Positions 1 to 10,028 of a stretch of DNA of 50,742 nucleotides are shown here, piece after piece. Numbering within the stretch: the first letter of the stretch is position 1; each line of letters starts with the position of its first letter. Where the stretch lies: NCBI GenBank assembly GCA_003162635.1, contig PMNE01000065.1:114398-165139 (forward strand). Direction: 5' to 3'. Both the position numbers and the translations under genes were made by a program. The notes under the pieces are model-generated. The model saw only the letters and a program-made list of their open reading frames with translations. It ran no database searches and was not told where the DNA came from. The stretch comes from Ignavibacteriota bacterium (GTDB lineage: Bacteria; Bacteroidota; Ignavibacteria; UBA10030; UBA6906).

Positions 1-294
1 CTGATGGCGTCCTGCTCCCTCCCGGGAACGGGCGGCAGCCTCCATCACGAGACGTTTGTCCGTTGTTATGCCGATCTGATTGAGGCAGGACAGGCGGCCA
101 AACGTGAAGGGTGGGACCGGAACCGGCTGCGGAGAACCGCCGACTCCCTTTTTGCAAAAGAAGGGTGCACGCGCGCGGTATTTTTCCGGACGGTGATCCT
201 CACGAATGGCGACCCGATGGAGTGGCGTAAGGTGAGCGACGACGTGACGCATCTCGTCGAGGAGCGGGAAAGGGGGGGAGCGCCGGGGGGATAA
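1..294 (+). CDS. C-terminal part of a small lipoprotein-like hypothetical protein, probably truncated by the window edge
   Basis: Frame open from the window start to TAA at 292-294; LMASC near the start resembles a lipobox, suggesting the true N-terminus lies upstream. Confidence 0.5.
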   Translation: MMASCSLPGTGGSLHHETFVRCYADLIEAGQAAKREGWDRNRLRRTADSLFAKEGCTRAVFFRTVILTNGDPMEWRKVSDDVTHLVEERERGGAPGG

Positions 295-2118
295 CTATTC
301 CAATTCCGTATCGGGGTGTGCTTTCTTCAGCGTGAAGGAGAAGGTGGTCCCGACCGACCGCGCGCTCTCCACCCAGATGTGCCCCCCGTGCGCCTTCACG
401 ATCTCCCGGCAAATCCACAGACCCAGCCCGGAACCCTTGATTTCCTTCGCCTCCGGCGTGTCGACCCGCGAGAACTTCTGGAAGAGTCGGGGCAACTGGT
501 CCTGCGGAATCCCCATCCCCTGGTCGGTGATGGTCACCAGCATGTACTCCCCCGAGTGGTTTGCCGCGCGCACTTCGATTTTTCCCCCCGCAGGGGAATA
601 CTTCACGGCATTCGAAAGCAGGTTCTGCAGTACCTGACGCAGCTTCGTCTGGTCGCCCCGGACATAGGCAACACGGGGATCGATCTCGTAGGAGATCTCG
701 TGGCGCTTGGAGGGGTTGACGCCCGCCATGGCATCCTTGACCACCCGTTCAAGGTTCACCATGTTAAAGAAGTAGTTCTGCTGTCCCGCTTCCATCCTCG
801 TGATGGAGAGGGTATCCTCCGCGAGATTGATCAGTTTGTTGGCTTGATCGACGATCACCTGGAGATATTCGGCAAGGCGTTTTTGGTCCACTGTATCCGG
901 ACGCCTGAGAAGGGCCTTCGCGGCCAGCACCACGCTCGCCAGGGGCGAACGGAAGTCGTGTGAGACGATCCCCAGGAAGTCCGATTTCATGCGGTCGAGT
1001 TCCTTGAGCTTCTCGTTCGACTTCTTCAGTTGTTCATACAATTGGGCGTTCTTGATGGCACTCCCCAGCTGATCGCACAGGGTCCCGAGGACGACCGTAT
1101 CCGTCTCATCGAACGCGCTGACCCTCTTGTCCTCGATATTGAGAACCCCCACAATTTCATGTTCCACCCGGATCGGGATGGCAAGTTCCGATTTCGTCTC
1201 GTCATAGACGTGTGCCAAGTACCTGGGATCTTTGGAGACGTCGTCCACCAGCACCCGTTCGTCGTGCGTGATCGCCCAACCGACAATCCCCTCGCTGCTT
1301 TTTTGCTTATACCCCACGGGAAGAAAATCGGGGTACATGCCGGCGTGGGCAACGACCGACGCCTCCCCGTTCTCCATGTCGGAAAAAAAGATGCTCACGT
1401 CGAAATAGTTGAACGCCTTCCGGATGCTGTCCACCGCTGCAGAGAGGAGGTGGTCCAGTTCAAGCGTGGAAGTGAGGTCCTGGGCAAGTTCGTTGACCAG
1501 CTCGATTTGTGCGATGCGGCGCTTGGCGTCATCAAACACAGAGGCGTTCTGCAGAGCGATGGCCACAACCGTTGCAAGAAGCTGCGCGAGGACAAGCTCC
1601 TGTTCCTTATAGGCATCGGGCTCGGCGGAGCCAAGGCCCAGCGCACCGATGGTTTCATCGCCGCTTCGAAGCGGCACGATGAGGAGCGAGTGCATGCCGG
1701 CAGTTTTCAAGGCGGTCAGGAGCGGGTCGTCCGCTGAAAGCGGATCACCGCCGGCGCAGGGATCGAGGGAAAGAGGTGACTGATTTCCGATGACCGAGCC
1801 CGCAATCCCCTCCGCCGCAGGGATTCGTTTTCCTTCGAGTGGATTCTCCCCCATTCGGCCCGACACGATCGTCGCGGTGTACGATTCATGCGGCCGGTCC
1901 GTAAAACACGCGAAACAGACGTCGTGCGGGACGATCCAGCGGACCTCATCGCTGAGAACCCGCATGATCTCCTCGCGGGTTCTGACAGTGTCAATCCGGA
2001 GGGCGACCTCATGCAGGGTACTGACACGACCGGTAAAACTGTCGGCAGTATTCGGCAATTCTCCGCCCGGTCGGGAATCCTCCGGCCCGCTCCCTCCGAT
2101 GTCAGCGCGCTCGTTCAT
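295..2118 (-). CDS. GAF-domain sensor histidine kinase
   Basis: Two GAF-like regions, H-box (GIVSHDFRSPLASVV), N box (LQNLLSNAVKYSPAGG) and G boxes (DQGMGIP, GSGLGLWICREIV). Confidence 0.92.
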   Translation of the reverse strand: MNERADIGGSGPEDSRPGGELPNTADSFTGRVSTLHEVALRIDTVRTREEIMRVLSDEVRWIVPHDVCFACFTDRPHESYTATIVSGRMGENPLEGKRIPAAEGIAGSVIGNQSPLSLDPCAGGDPLSADDPLLTALKTAGMHSLLIVPLRSGDETIGALGLGSAEPDAYKEQELVLAQLLATVVAIALQNASVFDDAKRRIAQIELVNELAQDLTSTLELDHLLSAAVDSIRKAFNYFDVSIFFSDMENGEASVVAHAGMYPDFLPVGYKQKSSEGIVGWAITHDERVLVDDVSKDPRYLAHVYDETKSELAIPIRVEHEIVGVLNIEDKRVSAFDETDTVVLGTLCDQLGSAIKNAQLYEQLKKSNEKLKELDRMKSDFLGIVSHDFRSPLASVVLAAKALLRRPDTVDQKRLAEYLQVIVDQANKLINLAEDTLSITRMEAGQQNYFFNMVNLERVVKDAMAGVNPSKRHEISYEIDPRVAYVRGDQTKLRQVLQNLLSNAVKYSPAGGKIEVRAANHSGEYMLVTITDQGMGIPQDQLPRLFQKFSRVDTPEAKEIKGSGLGLWICREIVKAHGGHIWVESARSVGTTFSFTLKKAHPDTELE

Positions 2119-2127
2119 CGCACGCCT

Positions 2128-3138
2128 TTACACGACTTCGCCTATGCAACACGGCACTTCCTTTTTTCTCTTGAGGAACGCAAGGACTCCATCCGCCTGC
2201 ACCTCCGGGACTATCGCGATGAGCCCGATGCCGAGGTTGCACGTCCTCCGCATATCTTCTTCGGGAACATCGCCAGCCTGCTGGATCAGCGTGAAGATCG
2301 GCGGCCTTTCCCAGCTCTCCCAGTCGATACGCAGACTCCTCCCCTTCGGCATGATCCGCATAGTGTTGCCGACAATCCCTCCTCCCGTGATGTGGGAAAG
2401 TCCGCGGACATCGAAGCGCTGCAGTAACGGCTGGATCGCGCTCAAATAAGAACGATGGACGGCAAGGAGCGCGTCTCCCACCGTACACCCGAGTTCTTCA
2501 AGGTGCTGCGTTGTCGCATAGCGCGGAAACAAAGCCGCACGCGCAAGGGAATAGCCGTTGGTGTGAAGACCGGTCGATGGGAGCCCGATCAACACGTCCC
2601 CTTTCTTGATCCTTCGGCCATCGACAATACGACTCTTCTCGACAACGCCGACAATCATCCCCGCGAGATCATACTCCCCTTCGCCATAGAGCCCCGGCAT
2701 CTCTGCGGTCTCCCCACCGATCAGGGCGCATCCGTTCTCCCGGCACGCCTTTGCGAATCCTTCGATCACCTGGGCCGCGGTCCCTGCGTCCAGTTTGCCG
2801 GCCGCATAGTAATCGAGGAAGTAGAGGGGCTTTGCGCCGCACGCGAGGATGTCGTTCACACAATGGTTGACCAGATCCTGCCCGACGGTGTCATACCGGC
2901 GCATCGTTTGGGCTACCATGAGTTTCGTCCCTACGCCATCGACGCTGGAGACGAGGACTGGGGAGCGGAAGCTCTTGAACCGGGCGTCGTAAAAAGCGCC
3001 AAATGCACCAATATCGCCGAGAACGCCCGGTTTGTACGTGGATCGCACAGCCTTTCGGATCCTGTTGACGAACCGGTCGCCTTCTTCAATGCTGACGCCG
3101 GCCTTCTCGTAGGTGAGTGCCAATCGTGACCTTCGCAT
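2128..3138 (-). CDS. purM: Phosphoribosylformylglycinamidine cyclo-ligase
   Basis: YEKAGVSIEEGD, SSVDGVGTKLMVA, CALIGGETAEMPG, GLPSTGLHTNGYSLAR and SHITGGGIVGN motifs. Confidence 0.96.
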   Translation of the reverse strand: MRRSRLALTYEKAGVSIEEGDRFVNRIRKAVRSTYKPGVLGDIGAFGAFYDARFKSFRSPVLVSSVDGVGTKLMVAQTMRRYDTVGQDLVNHCVNDILACGAKPLYFLDYYAAGKLDAGTAAQVIEGFAKACRENGCALIGGETAEMPGLYGEGEYDLAGMIVGVVEKSRIVDGRRIKKGDVLIGLPSTGLHTNGYSLARAALFPRYATTQHLEELGCTVGDALLAVHRSYLSAIQPLLQRFDVRGLSHITGGGIVGNTMRIMPKGRSLRIDWESWERPPIFTLIQQAGDVPEEDMRRTCNLGIGLIAIVPEVQADGVLAFLKRKKEVPCCIGEVV

Positions 3139-3162
3139 GGAGGGGGGTGACTCGCGGAGGTG

Positions 3163-3191
3163 AAAGTATTGAGAATTGGAACGAAATGCAA
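3163..3191 (-). promoter_or_regulatory. Putative promoter for purM: TTGCAT-N17-TACTTT
   Basis: Minus strand TTGCAT ttcgttccaattctcaa TACTTT just upstream of purM. Confidence 0.5.
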
Positions 3192-3238
3192 GCGAAACTC
3201 CCTATTCGCATTTTTTTTTAGATTTCATCCCCCGTACG

Positions 3239-3267
3239 TTGCTAATCACCTGCCACCTTAGTATCTT
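3239..3267 (+). promoter_or_regulatory. Putative promoter for the FAH-family/ParA/M23 genes: TTGCTA-N17-TATCTT(TG)
   Basis: TTGCTA atcacctgccaccttag TATCTTTG, upstream of ORF 3289. Confidence 0.55.
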
Positions 3268-3288
3268 TGGCACAAATGGTAGAAGACA

Positions 3289-3951
3289 GTGCACATGAAC
3301 CGGGTACGATTCAAAGAGGGTGGACGATCGCTTTCCGTCGGTAAGATTCTTTGCCTCGGACGGAATTATCCGGAACATGCGAGGGAAATGGAGGCAGAGG
3401 CACCGACGATACCCGTCGTATTCCTCAAGCCGTCGACGGCACTTCTCGAACCCGGCGGAAAGATTGTGATCCCCTCTTTTTGCCGCCAACCCCACCACGA
3501 AGTGGAGATGGTGGTTGTCGTTGGAAAGACGGGGAAGGACATTCGTCCCGACGATGCAATGGACCACGTGGAAGGGTACGCGCTGGGTCTTGACATGACA
3601 CTCCGCGATGTGCAGATGGAAGCGAAAAAGAAAGGCCTCCCGTGGAGCGTGGCGAAGGGATTCGACACCTCTGCGCCGCTCTCCGAAGCCGTCCCCCGCA
3701 ATGCCGTGCGAAACCCCCACGCGTTGGACATCAGTCTCCGCGTCAACGGCGCACTGCGGCAGAATTCGAACACGCGGAACATGATCTTTGGGATTCCCGA
3801 AATCATAGCGTATCTTTCATCAATCTTCACGCTCGAAGCTGGTGATCTTCTCTTCACCGGAACTCCGGAAGGAGTCGGACCGGTCCACCACGGCGACACC
3901 CTCGAAGCATCGTTGGAATCTGTCGGCACGCTCACAGTCAGAGTCGAATGA
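3289..3951 (+). CDS. Fumarylacetoacetate hydrolase family protein
   Basis: KILCLGRNYPEHA, HHEVEMVVVVGK, GYALGLDMTLRD and GDLLFTGTPEGVGPV motifs. Confidence 0.93.
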   Translation: MHMNRVRFKEGGRSLSVGKILCLGRNYPEHAREMEAEAPTIPVVFLKPSTALLEPGGKIVIPSFCRQPHHEVEMVVVVGKTGKDIRPDDAMDHVEGYALGLDMTLRDVQMEAKKKGLPWSVAKGFDTSAPLSEAVPRNAVRNPHALDISLRVNGALRQNSNTRNMIFGIPEIIAYLSSIFTLEAGDLLFTGTPEGVGPVHHGDTLEASLESVGTLTVRVE

Positions 3952-3957
3952 GTCTCT

Positions 3958-4776
3958 ATGGCCAGGATCATCGCAGTTGCCCTTCCGAAAGGCGGAGTCG
4001 GTAAAACCACGACTGCCGTCAACCTTGCCGCAAGTCTCGCCGTCGCTGAGAAGCGGACACTGTTGATCGACATGGATACGTTCGGCGCCTCCGGACTGTC
4101 TCTCGGCTTTACGGAAGGGACAATCCGCGCAGGGCTGTATGAGGTCTTCAACTTCGTGACGGGAATCCAGAACGCAATACACAAGACAGAGCTGAGGTAT
4201 CTCGACTTCATCCCTTCCAATGTCCAGACGATGCAGATGGAGGACAGGATGATGCGCGTCGCCGACAACAGGGCCATTCTCCGGAACGCGCTGCGTGGCA
4301 TTGCCTCCCAGTACGATTACGTCATCCTCGACTGCCCGCCGTTCCTCCGCGGCCTGTCGGCGAACGCACTCGCAGCTTCCGATTCCGTCCTCCTCCCCGT
4401 GAAGTCGGGTCACTTCGCCCTCGATGCCGTCGACCGCCTCTTCAAGTACCTCGCCTGGGTGAAAGAGGCCACCAACAAAACGATCGAGATCGAAGGGATC
4501 CTCATCACGATGCACGAGCCCAATACGCGGGTCACCGACATCACGCTCCGCGAGTTGACAGGCAAATACGGGAAGCATATGTTCGAGACGTTCATCCCCC
4601 GGAACACCGTGCTCAGCGAAGCCAGCTTTTACGGGAAACCCGCCGTCCTCTACAACATCAATTCCCGGGGCGCCTCCGCCTATCTCCAGCTCGCGCGGGA
4701 GATCATTGCCAACAATACTCTTCCCGCTGCTTCATCGCTCGGACCCACCGTGATGCAACTGGGCCAACGGGTGTAG
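3958..4776 (+). CDS. ParA/MinD-like P-loop ATPase (no adjacent ParB)
   Basis: Deviant Walker A KGGVGKTTTAVNLA, Walker B-like DYVILDCPP. Confidence 0.9.
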   Translation: MARIIAVALPKGGVGKTTTAVNLAASLAVAEKRTLLIDMDTFGASGLSLGFTEGTIRAGLYEVFNFVTGIQNAIHKTELRYLDFIPSNVQTMQMEDRMMRVADNRAILRNALRGIASQYDYVILDCPPFLRGLSANALAASDSVLLPVKSGHFALDAVDRLFKYLAWVKEATNKTIEIEGILITMHEPNTRVTDITLRELTGKYGKHMFETFIPRNTVLSEASFYGKPAVLYNINSRGASAYLQLAREIIANNTLPAASSLGPTVMQLGQRV

Positions 4777-4784
4777 CCGGAGCG

Positions 4785-7079
4785 ATGCGTCTCGCAGTCC
4801 CCGTCAGTGCCTCTCTCCTCCTTCTCGTTCTTCTTCCGTGGACAACCCCGTCGACGTTGCCGCAGCGCGGTCCTTCGCCGAACTCCGTGCCGCCGGGCTC
4901 TTCGGCATTTCCCCCTGATGTGTTCGACCCGCTGGAGACCGATTTCGGGGACTATTCCTGGCCAACGGAAGCGGGACACGTCATCACATCCAGCTTTGCC
5001 GAATTTCGAGACACCCACTTCCATGCGGGGATCGACATCAGCAGCGGAGACATTGCAGGGTACCGTGTCTTCGCTTCCCGCGACGGGTATGTCGCCAGGA
5101 TAACGATCTCCCCCGTCGGCTACGGCAAAATGCTGGAGATTCGCCATCCCGACGGCTATACGACCGTCTATGCCCACCTGCGGGGGTTTGCACCCTCGAT
5201 CGACTCGGCAGCCTTTCAGGAACAGATTCGGCGGGAATGTTACCCCATTGACATGGAGTGTCCCCCCGGAGAATTCCCCGTGCGAAAGGGGGAGGTGATC
5301 GCCTTCACCGGCAAGACCGGCACACATTCCCCCCATCTCCATTTTGAGATCCGTGATACGCGAATGAATCCGGTCAACCCCTTCCTGTGTCCCCCTCTCC
5401 GGGTCCATGATACGATCGCCCCCACCGTCACGAAGATTGCCGTCTCTCCCGCAGGTCCCGCCTCCACCGTCGATGGGACCCACGCGACGCGAGTCTATTC
5501 CGTCCGCTCCGCCGGGAAGAATCGCTATCGGGTCAACGCCCCCATCGTTGTCGGGGGGACCGCCGCATTCGCCGTCCAGGCACGCGATCGCATGCCGGGG
5601 AGCCGGTTTCGCAATGGCGTGTATGCCTACACGCTCACACTCGATGGAAAGGTCGTCTTCAGGATCCATCTTGACAGAACTCCTTTTCGCGAGGCGCATG
5701 AGATCGGATTGTACTACGACCGGCAGCTTCTCGCCGAAGGGCGCGGGCGATTCGAGAAACTCTCCGTCGACAGCCCCAACGATCTCCCCTTCTATGAGAC
5801 GTATGCAATTCCGTCGGGAGTCCTCTGCGATGCAGCATGGGGAGAGGGAACTCACGCCTTCGTCATCCGATGTGAGGACTTTGACGGAAACAGTGCGGAA
5901 GTCGGGGGAACACTCATCCTCGGCCATGCGCCGGCATTCAGCGCGGAGAGGAGGGAACAGGAAGTCGTCATCCACCTCTTCGAGCCCTTCGCGACGAAGC
6001 GGATCGATTGCTATGCCCGGCGGATTTCCTCCGGTGGAACGACACGGACCTGGCATGCACCCCCCGCCGCGACCACGGAATCGGTCGCCTTCCCTCTTGC
6101 CCGGGACGAAGTGGCGAGGATCGAGACAGAAGATCGTTGGGGAATTCGCTCCGACCCTGTGGTTGTGCTGCCCGACTCCCTCCCACGGCAGGAAAATGGT
6201 CCGGTCCCTCCGCTCCTTGTCGACACGGAACGTGAATCGGACAGCGGCGTCGTGACTGTCGTGATCGCCACCGAAGGTGTGTTCACTTCCTCCCCTGTTG
6301 CGACCGTGAGGGAAGGGGGAAGAGAATACGCCATCGTGACGACGCCGCGAACCGAGAGCAAGTATGAAGGACGGTTCCGCCCGGAGGTGAGCGTGGCGGG
6401 AACGCGCAGCATTGTTGTCCACGCCGCCGTGAACGGAAAACAGGTTCAGGCAGAGACAGGGATCGACCTCTACCCCATACCTGCAGGCGCACAGGGGACG
6501 TTGGCCATCGACGGAGGAAACCTCATAGTCACCTACGATTCCCTCTCGGTCCTCTCTCCTGTGCTGATGAGCGTGGAGAAGTCGGACGGCCCCGACGGAA
6601 CGGTGTACACACTCGGCCCGGAACTTACCCTCCTTCGCCGGGGATTCAGAGTCGCCGTCCGGGATACCACGCGGCAGTCCCATCGAGCGCTCTTCTCTCG
6701 GGAAGGATCACGATGGCGCATCCTTGGTGATCTTGCAGCCGATCCGTTCAGCGGAAAGCTTACCCGCACGTTGGGGGATCTCGCGGTCATGTCGGACAGC
6801 ATCCCTCCGGTCGTCAGCCGGCTCTCGATAGGAGGCCTTGCGCACAGAAAGCCGGTCATCGGGTTCCGGTTCAGCGACAATCTTGCCGGCGTTGAATATG
6901 AGCAGCTAAAGGTGTACATTGACAATCACGTAGTCATTCCGGAAATCGACGGCGAACGCCACAGGGCCTCCTATCAGGCCCCTGACCCCCTCGAACGCGG
7001 TCCCCACACGCTGACAATTCACCTGATGGACAGGATGGGGAATCTGACTACGGTGGAGCGGCGGTTCGTCCTTCGGTGA
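4785..7079 (+). CDS. M23 (LytM) family metallopeptidase with C-terminal beta-rich region
   Basis: HFHAGIDISSG, YTTVYAHLRG and HLHFEIRD motifs; N-terminal signal-like segment. Confidence 0.9.
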   Translation: MRLAVPVSASLLLLVLLPWTTPSTLPQRGPSPNSVPPGSSAFPPDVFDPLETDFGDYSWPTEAGHVITSSFAEFRDTHFHAGIDISSGDIAGYRVFASRDGYVARITISPVGYGKMLEIRHPDGYTTVYAHLRGFAPSIDSAAFQEQIRRECYPIDMECPPGEFPVRKGEVIAFTGKTGTHSPHLHFEIRDTRMNPVNPFLCPPLRVHDTIAPTVTKIAVSPAGPASTVDGTHATRVYSVRSAGKNRYRVNAPIVVGGTAAFAVQARDRMPGSRFRNGVYAYTLTLDGKVVFRIHLDRTPFREAHEIGLYYDRQLLAEGRGRFEKLSVDSPNDLPFYETYAIPSGVLCDAAWGEGTHAFVIRCEDFDGNSAEVGGTLILGHAPAFSAERREQEVVIHLFEPFATKRIDCYARRISSGGTTRTWHAPPAATTESVAFPLARDEVARIETEDRWGIRSDPVVVLPDSLPRQENGPVPPLLVDTERESDSGVVTVVIATEGVFTSSPVATVREGGREYAIVTTPRTESKYEGRFRPEVSVAGTRSIVVHAAVNGKQVQAETGIDLYPIPAGAQGTLAIDGGNLIVTYDSLSVLSPVLMSVEKSDGPDGTVYTLGPELTLLRRGFRVAVRDTTRQSHRALFSREGSRWRILGDLAADPFSGKLTRTLGDLAVMSDSIPPVVSRLSIGGLAHRKPVIGFRFSDNLAGVEYEQLKVYIDNHVVIPEIDGERHRASYQAPDPLERGPHTLTIHLMDRMGNLTTVERRFVLR

Positions 7080-7136
7080 CCTTCTTGTCGCCCGACGCAG
7101 CACCCCGTTTTTCCGATATCTCCCATCACGCAAATC

Positions 7137-9905
7137 ATGCCCAACGAACCGCATCAGACACAGCCGTCGAAAGTCTATTCCCCGCGCGAGGTTGAACGGA
7201 AATGGTATGCCCGCTGGGAGAGCGCCGGATTCTTCCACGCTTCCGTCCAACCGTCCCGGAATCCGTACACCATCGTCATCCCGCCTCCGAATGTCACAGG
7301 CGTCCTGCACATGGGTCATATCCTCAACACGGCCCTGCAGGACACTCTGATCCGGTACAAGCGGATGACCGGGTTCGAGGCCTGCTGGATTCCCGGAACG
7401 GATCACGCAGGAATCGCCACACAGCATGTCGTGGAACGTTCGCTGGCCAAAGAAGGAAAGACCCGCCACGATCTCGGGCGGGAGAAATTCGTCGAACGTG
7501 TATGGGAATGGAGAAGGCAATACGGCGGCGTCATCGTGCAGCAACTCCGGACCCTGGGCGCATCCTGCGACTGGGAAAGAGAGAGGTTCACGATGGACGA
7601 AACCCTCTCTGCCGCTGTGCGGGAGGCGTTCGTCCGTCTTTACGAGGAGGGGTTGATCTATCGCGGGAAGTACATCGTGAACTGGTGTCCCAAGGATCAC
7701 ACCGCCATCAGTGATGATGAGGTCAACCACACCGAACAACAAGGGAAGCTCTATTATATCAGGTATCCGCTGGCGGGAAAAGGAGGAGATTTCCTCACGG
7801 TCGCAACGACGCGTCCCGAGACGATGCTCGGCGACGCTGCAGTCGCAGTTCATCCGAAAGATGCGCGGTATGCGCACCTCGTCGGCAAGAAGGCGGTGTT
7901 GCCCCTGACGGGGCGGGAAATCCCCATCATCGCTGACGATTTCGTCGACCCCGCCTTCGGGACCGGCATGGTCAAAGTGACCCCTTCCCACGATCCAAAC
8001 GATTACTGGATCGGCCAGCGCCATGCCCTTCCACAAATCACCATTTTCGACACCTCGGCAAGAATCAGCGAGAATGCACCGGAGCGTTATCGGGGGATGG
8101 ATCGCTATGATGCCAGGAAGGCAGTCCTTGCCGATCTTGAGGCGGAAGGATTACTTGAGAAGACGGCAGACTACACGAATACCATCGGCAGGTGCTATCG
8201 CTGCGACACGGTCATCGAGCCGTATCTTTCCGACCAGTGGTTTGTCCGGATGGCTCCCCTCGCGGCTCCGGCCCTGGAGGCGGTGAACAACGGAACGATC
8301 AGGTTTTATCCCGACCGATGGACGCGCGTGTACGAACACTGGATGACGGGCATACGCGATTGGTGTATCTCGCGCCAGCTCTGGTGGGGACACCGCATTC
8401 CGGTCTGGTATTGTACCACGTCGGGATCAGAGCGGTGCAAAGAGCCCATTGTTGCCCGATCGACGCCCTTGCAGTGTCCGCAGTGCGGAGGAACATCGCT
8501 GCGGCAGGATGACGACGTTCTCGACACTTGGTTCTCTTCCTGGCTCTGGCCTTTTTCGGTTCATGATTGGCCAATGCAGGAAGAAAGGGGAACCGCGGCG
8601 GATCTCGGTTACTTTTACCCGACCGATACGCTGGTAACGGCGCCTGACATCATTTTCTTCTGGGTGGCCCGCATGATCATGGCGGGGCTGAAATTCGGAC
8701 CGACGTTCACCGGCAGCAACGATCCCGTCCGCAACATACCCTTCAAGGATGTGTATTTCACCAGTCTGGTACGGGACGAGAAGGGCCGGAAGATGTCAAA
8801 GTCACTCGGGAACTCTCCCGAGCCGATCGAGCTCATCGACGAGTACGGCGCAGATGCCGTTCGCTTCACCATTCTCTACCTCGCCCCCCTCGGGCAGGAC
8901 ATTCTGTATGCCAGGGAGAAGAACGAGATCGGAAGAAATTTCGCAAACAAGATCTGGAACGCCGGCCGCTTCCTCCTCGCGAACCGGGATCAGACAGGGG
9001 AAGCGCCAAAAATCTCGGCGTTCAACACCGACCATTGTGATCTGGCAGACAGATGGATCCTCTCCCGGTTGAACACGACTCTTGCCGGGGTGCGAGAGGC
9101 CATCGCGGAATATGAGATCAGCAGGATGACAAAAGATTTGTACGACTTCCTGTGGCACGATTTCTGCGATTGGTATCTTGAGATGATCAAGTCGCGTTTG
9201 TACGGGGACGAACCGCTTCCTGTGAAGCAGGCGGTCGTCTCCCGTGCATTGGATGTCTTCGACGCCGCTCTCCGCCTCCTCCATCCGGTCATGCCGTTCA
9301 TCACCGAGGAGCTCTGGCAGACGATCAGGACGCGCGACGCGTCTGCAACGATCATGCGGGAACAGATCCCAACGCCCGATCCCTCCATGGCCGACCGGAA
9401 CGTCGAGCGGCACATGGCGTTCGTCCAGAACGTGATCGAGGCGGTCCGCCAGATCCGGAGCGAGATGTCGATTCCCCCCTCCCGGGAGATCTCCGTCATC
9501 ATGCGGGTCAGCGTGGCACACCCCGAGCCGGAAGTTCGCAAGTTTGAGGGTTACTTCAAGCGGCTCGCGCGCGTGACGTCGTTGTCATTCATCAGCGGCA
9601 AGGGAAGACCCGGAGTCGCCGCCGGCGCCGTGGTTGGCGGAGAGGAGTTCTTCGTGCCGTTGACCGGTCTCATCGACGTGGATGTCGAGAAAAAACGGCT
9701 TCAGAAAGAGATCGACAGGATCACCGGGGTCTTGAGCGGGATCCGGTCGAAGCTCGGCAATCCGGCGTTCACGGAGAAGGCACCGGAGGAGATCGTCGCC
9801 CGCGAGCGGGAGAAGCAGGCATCCTTCGAAACGAATCTCGAGAAGCTCTCACGGAATCTTGCCGAGCTCTCCGGGATCGGCACGTCGACGGGGCACACAT
9901 CCTAA
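7137..9905 (+). CDS. valS: Valine--tRNA ligase
   Basis: PPPNVTGVLHMGHILN (HIGH), KMSKSLGNSPEP (KMSKS), editing domain and C-terminal coiled coil. Confidence 0.97.
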   Translation: MPNEPHQTQPSKVYSPREVERKWYARWESAGFFHASVQPSRNPYTIVIPPPNVTGVLHMGHILNTALQDTLIRYKRMTGFEACWIPGTDHAGIATQHVVERSLAKEGKTRHDLGREKFVERVWEWRRQYGGVIVQQLRTLGASCDWERERFTMDETLSAAVREAFVRLYEEGLIYRGKYIVNWCPKDHTAISDDEVNHTEQQGKLYYIRYPLAGKGGDFLTVATTRPETMLGDAAVAVHPKDARYAHLVGKKAVLPLTGREIPIIADDFVDPAFGTGMVKVTPSHDPNDYWIGQRHALPQITIFDTSARISENAPERYRGMDRYDARKAVLADLEAEGLLEKTADYTNTIGRCYRCDTVIEPYLSDQWFVRMAPLAAPALEAVNNGTIRFYPDRWTRVYEHWMTGIRDWCISRQLWWGHRIPVWYCTTSGSERCKEPIVARSTPLQCPQCGGTSLRQDDDVLDTWFSSWLWPFSVHDWPMQEERGTAADLGYFYPTDTLVTAPDIIFFWVARMIMAGLKFGPTFTGSNDPVRNIPFKDVYFTSLVRDEKGRKMSKSLGNSPEPIELIDEYGADAVRFTILYLAPLGQDILYAREKNEIGRNFANKIWNAGRFLLANRDQTGEAPKISAFNTDHCDLADRWILSRLNTTLAGVREAIAEYEISRMTKDLYDFLWHDFCDWYLEMIKSRLYGDEPLPVKQAVVSRALDVFDAALRLLHPVMPFITEELWQTIRTRDASATIMREQIPTPDPSMADRNVERHMAFVQNVIEAVRQIRSEMSIPPSREISVIMRVSVAHPEPEVRKFEGYFKRLARVTSLSFISGKGRPGVAAGAVVGGEEFFVPLTGLIDVDVEKKRLQKEIDRITGVLSGIRSKLGNPAFTEKAPEEIVAREREKQASFETNLEKLSRNLAELSGIGTSTGHTS

Positions 9906-10028
9906 CGGGGACATTGTCGCCATGAAGAGTATTTCCGTTCCAGTTTTTCCTATCCTTTTCCTTACACCGGCCGTGTGTTGGGACAACGCCGCATGCCGGA
10001 CGACTCCTTGCGGATGCCGGGCTCTTCC

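Noticed and set aside
4680-6683. 667-aa minus-strand ORF opposite the M23 peptidase gene
   Set aside because: Low-complexity, charged sequence with no recognisable domain; typical antisense open frame of GC-rich coding DNA, while the plus strand has clear M23 motifs.
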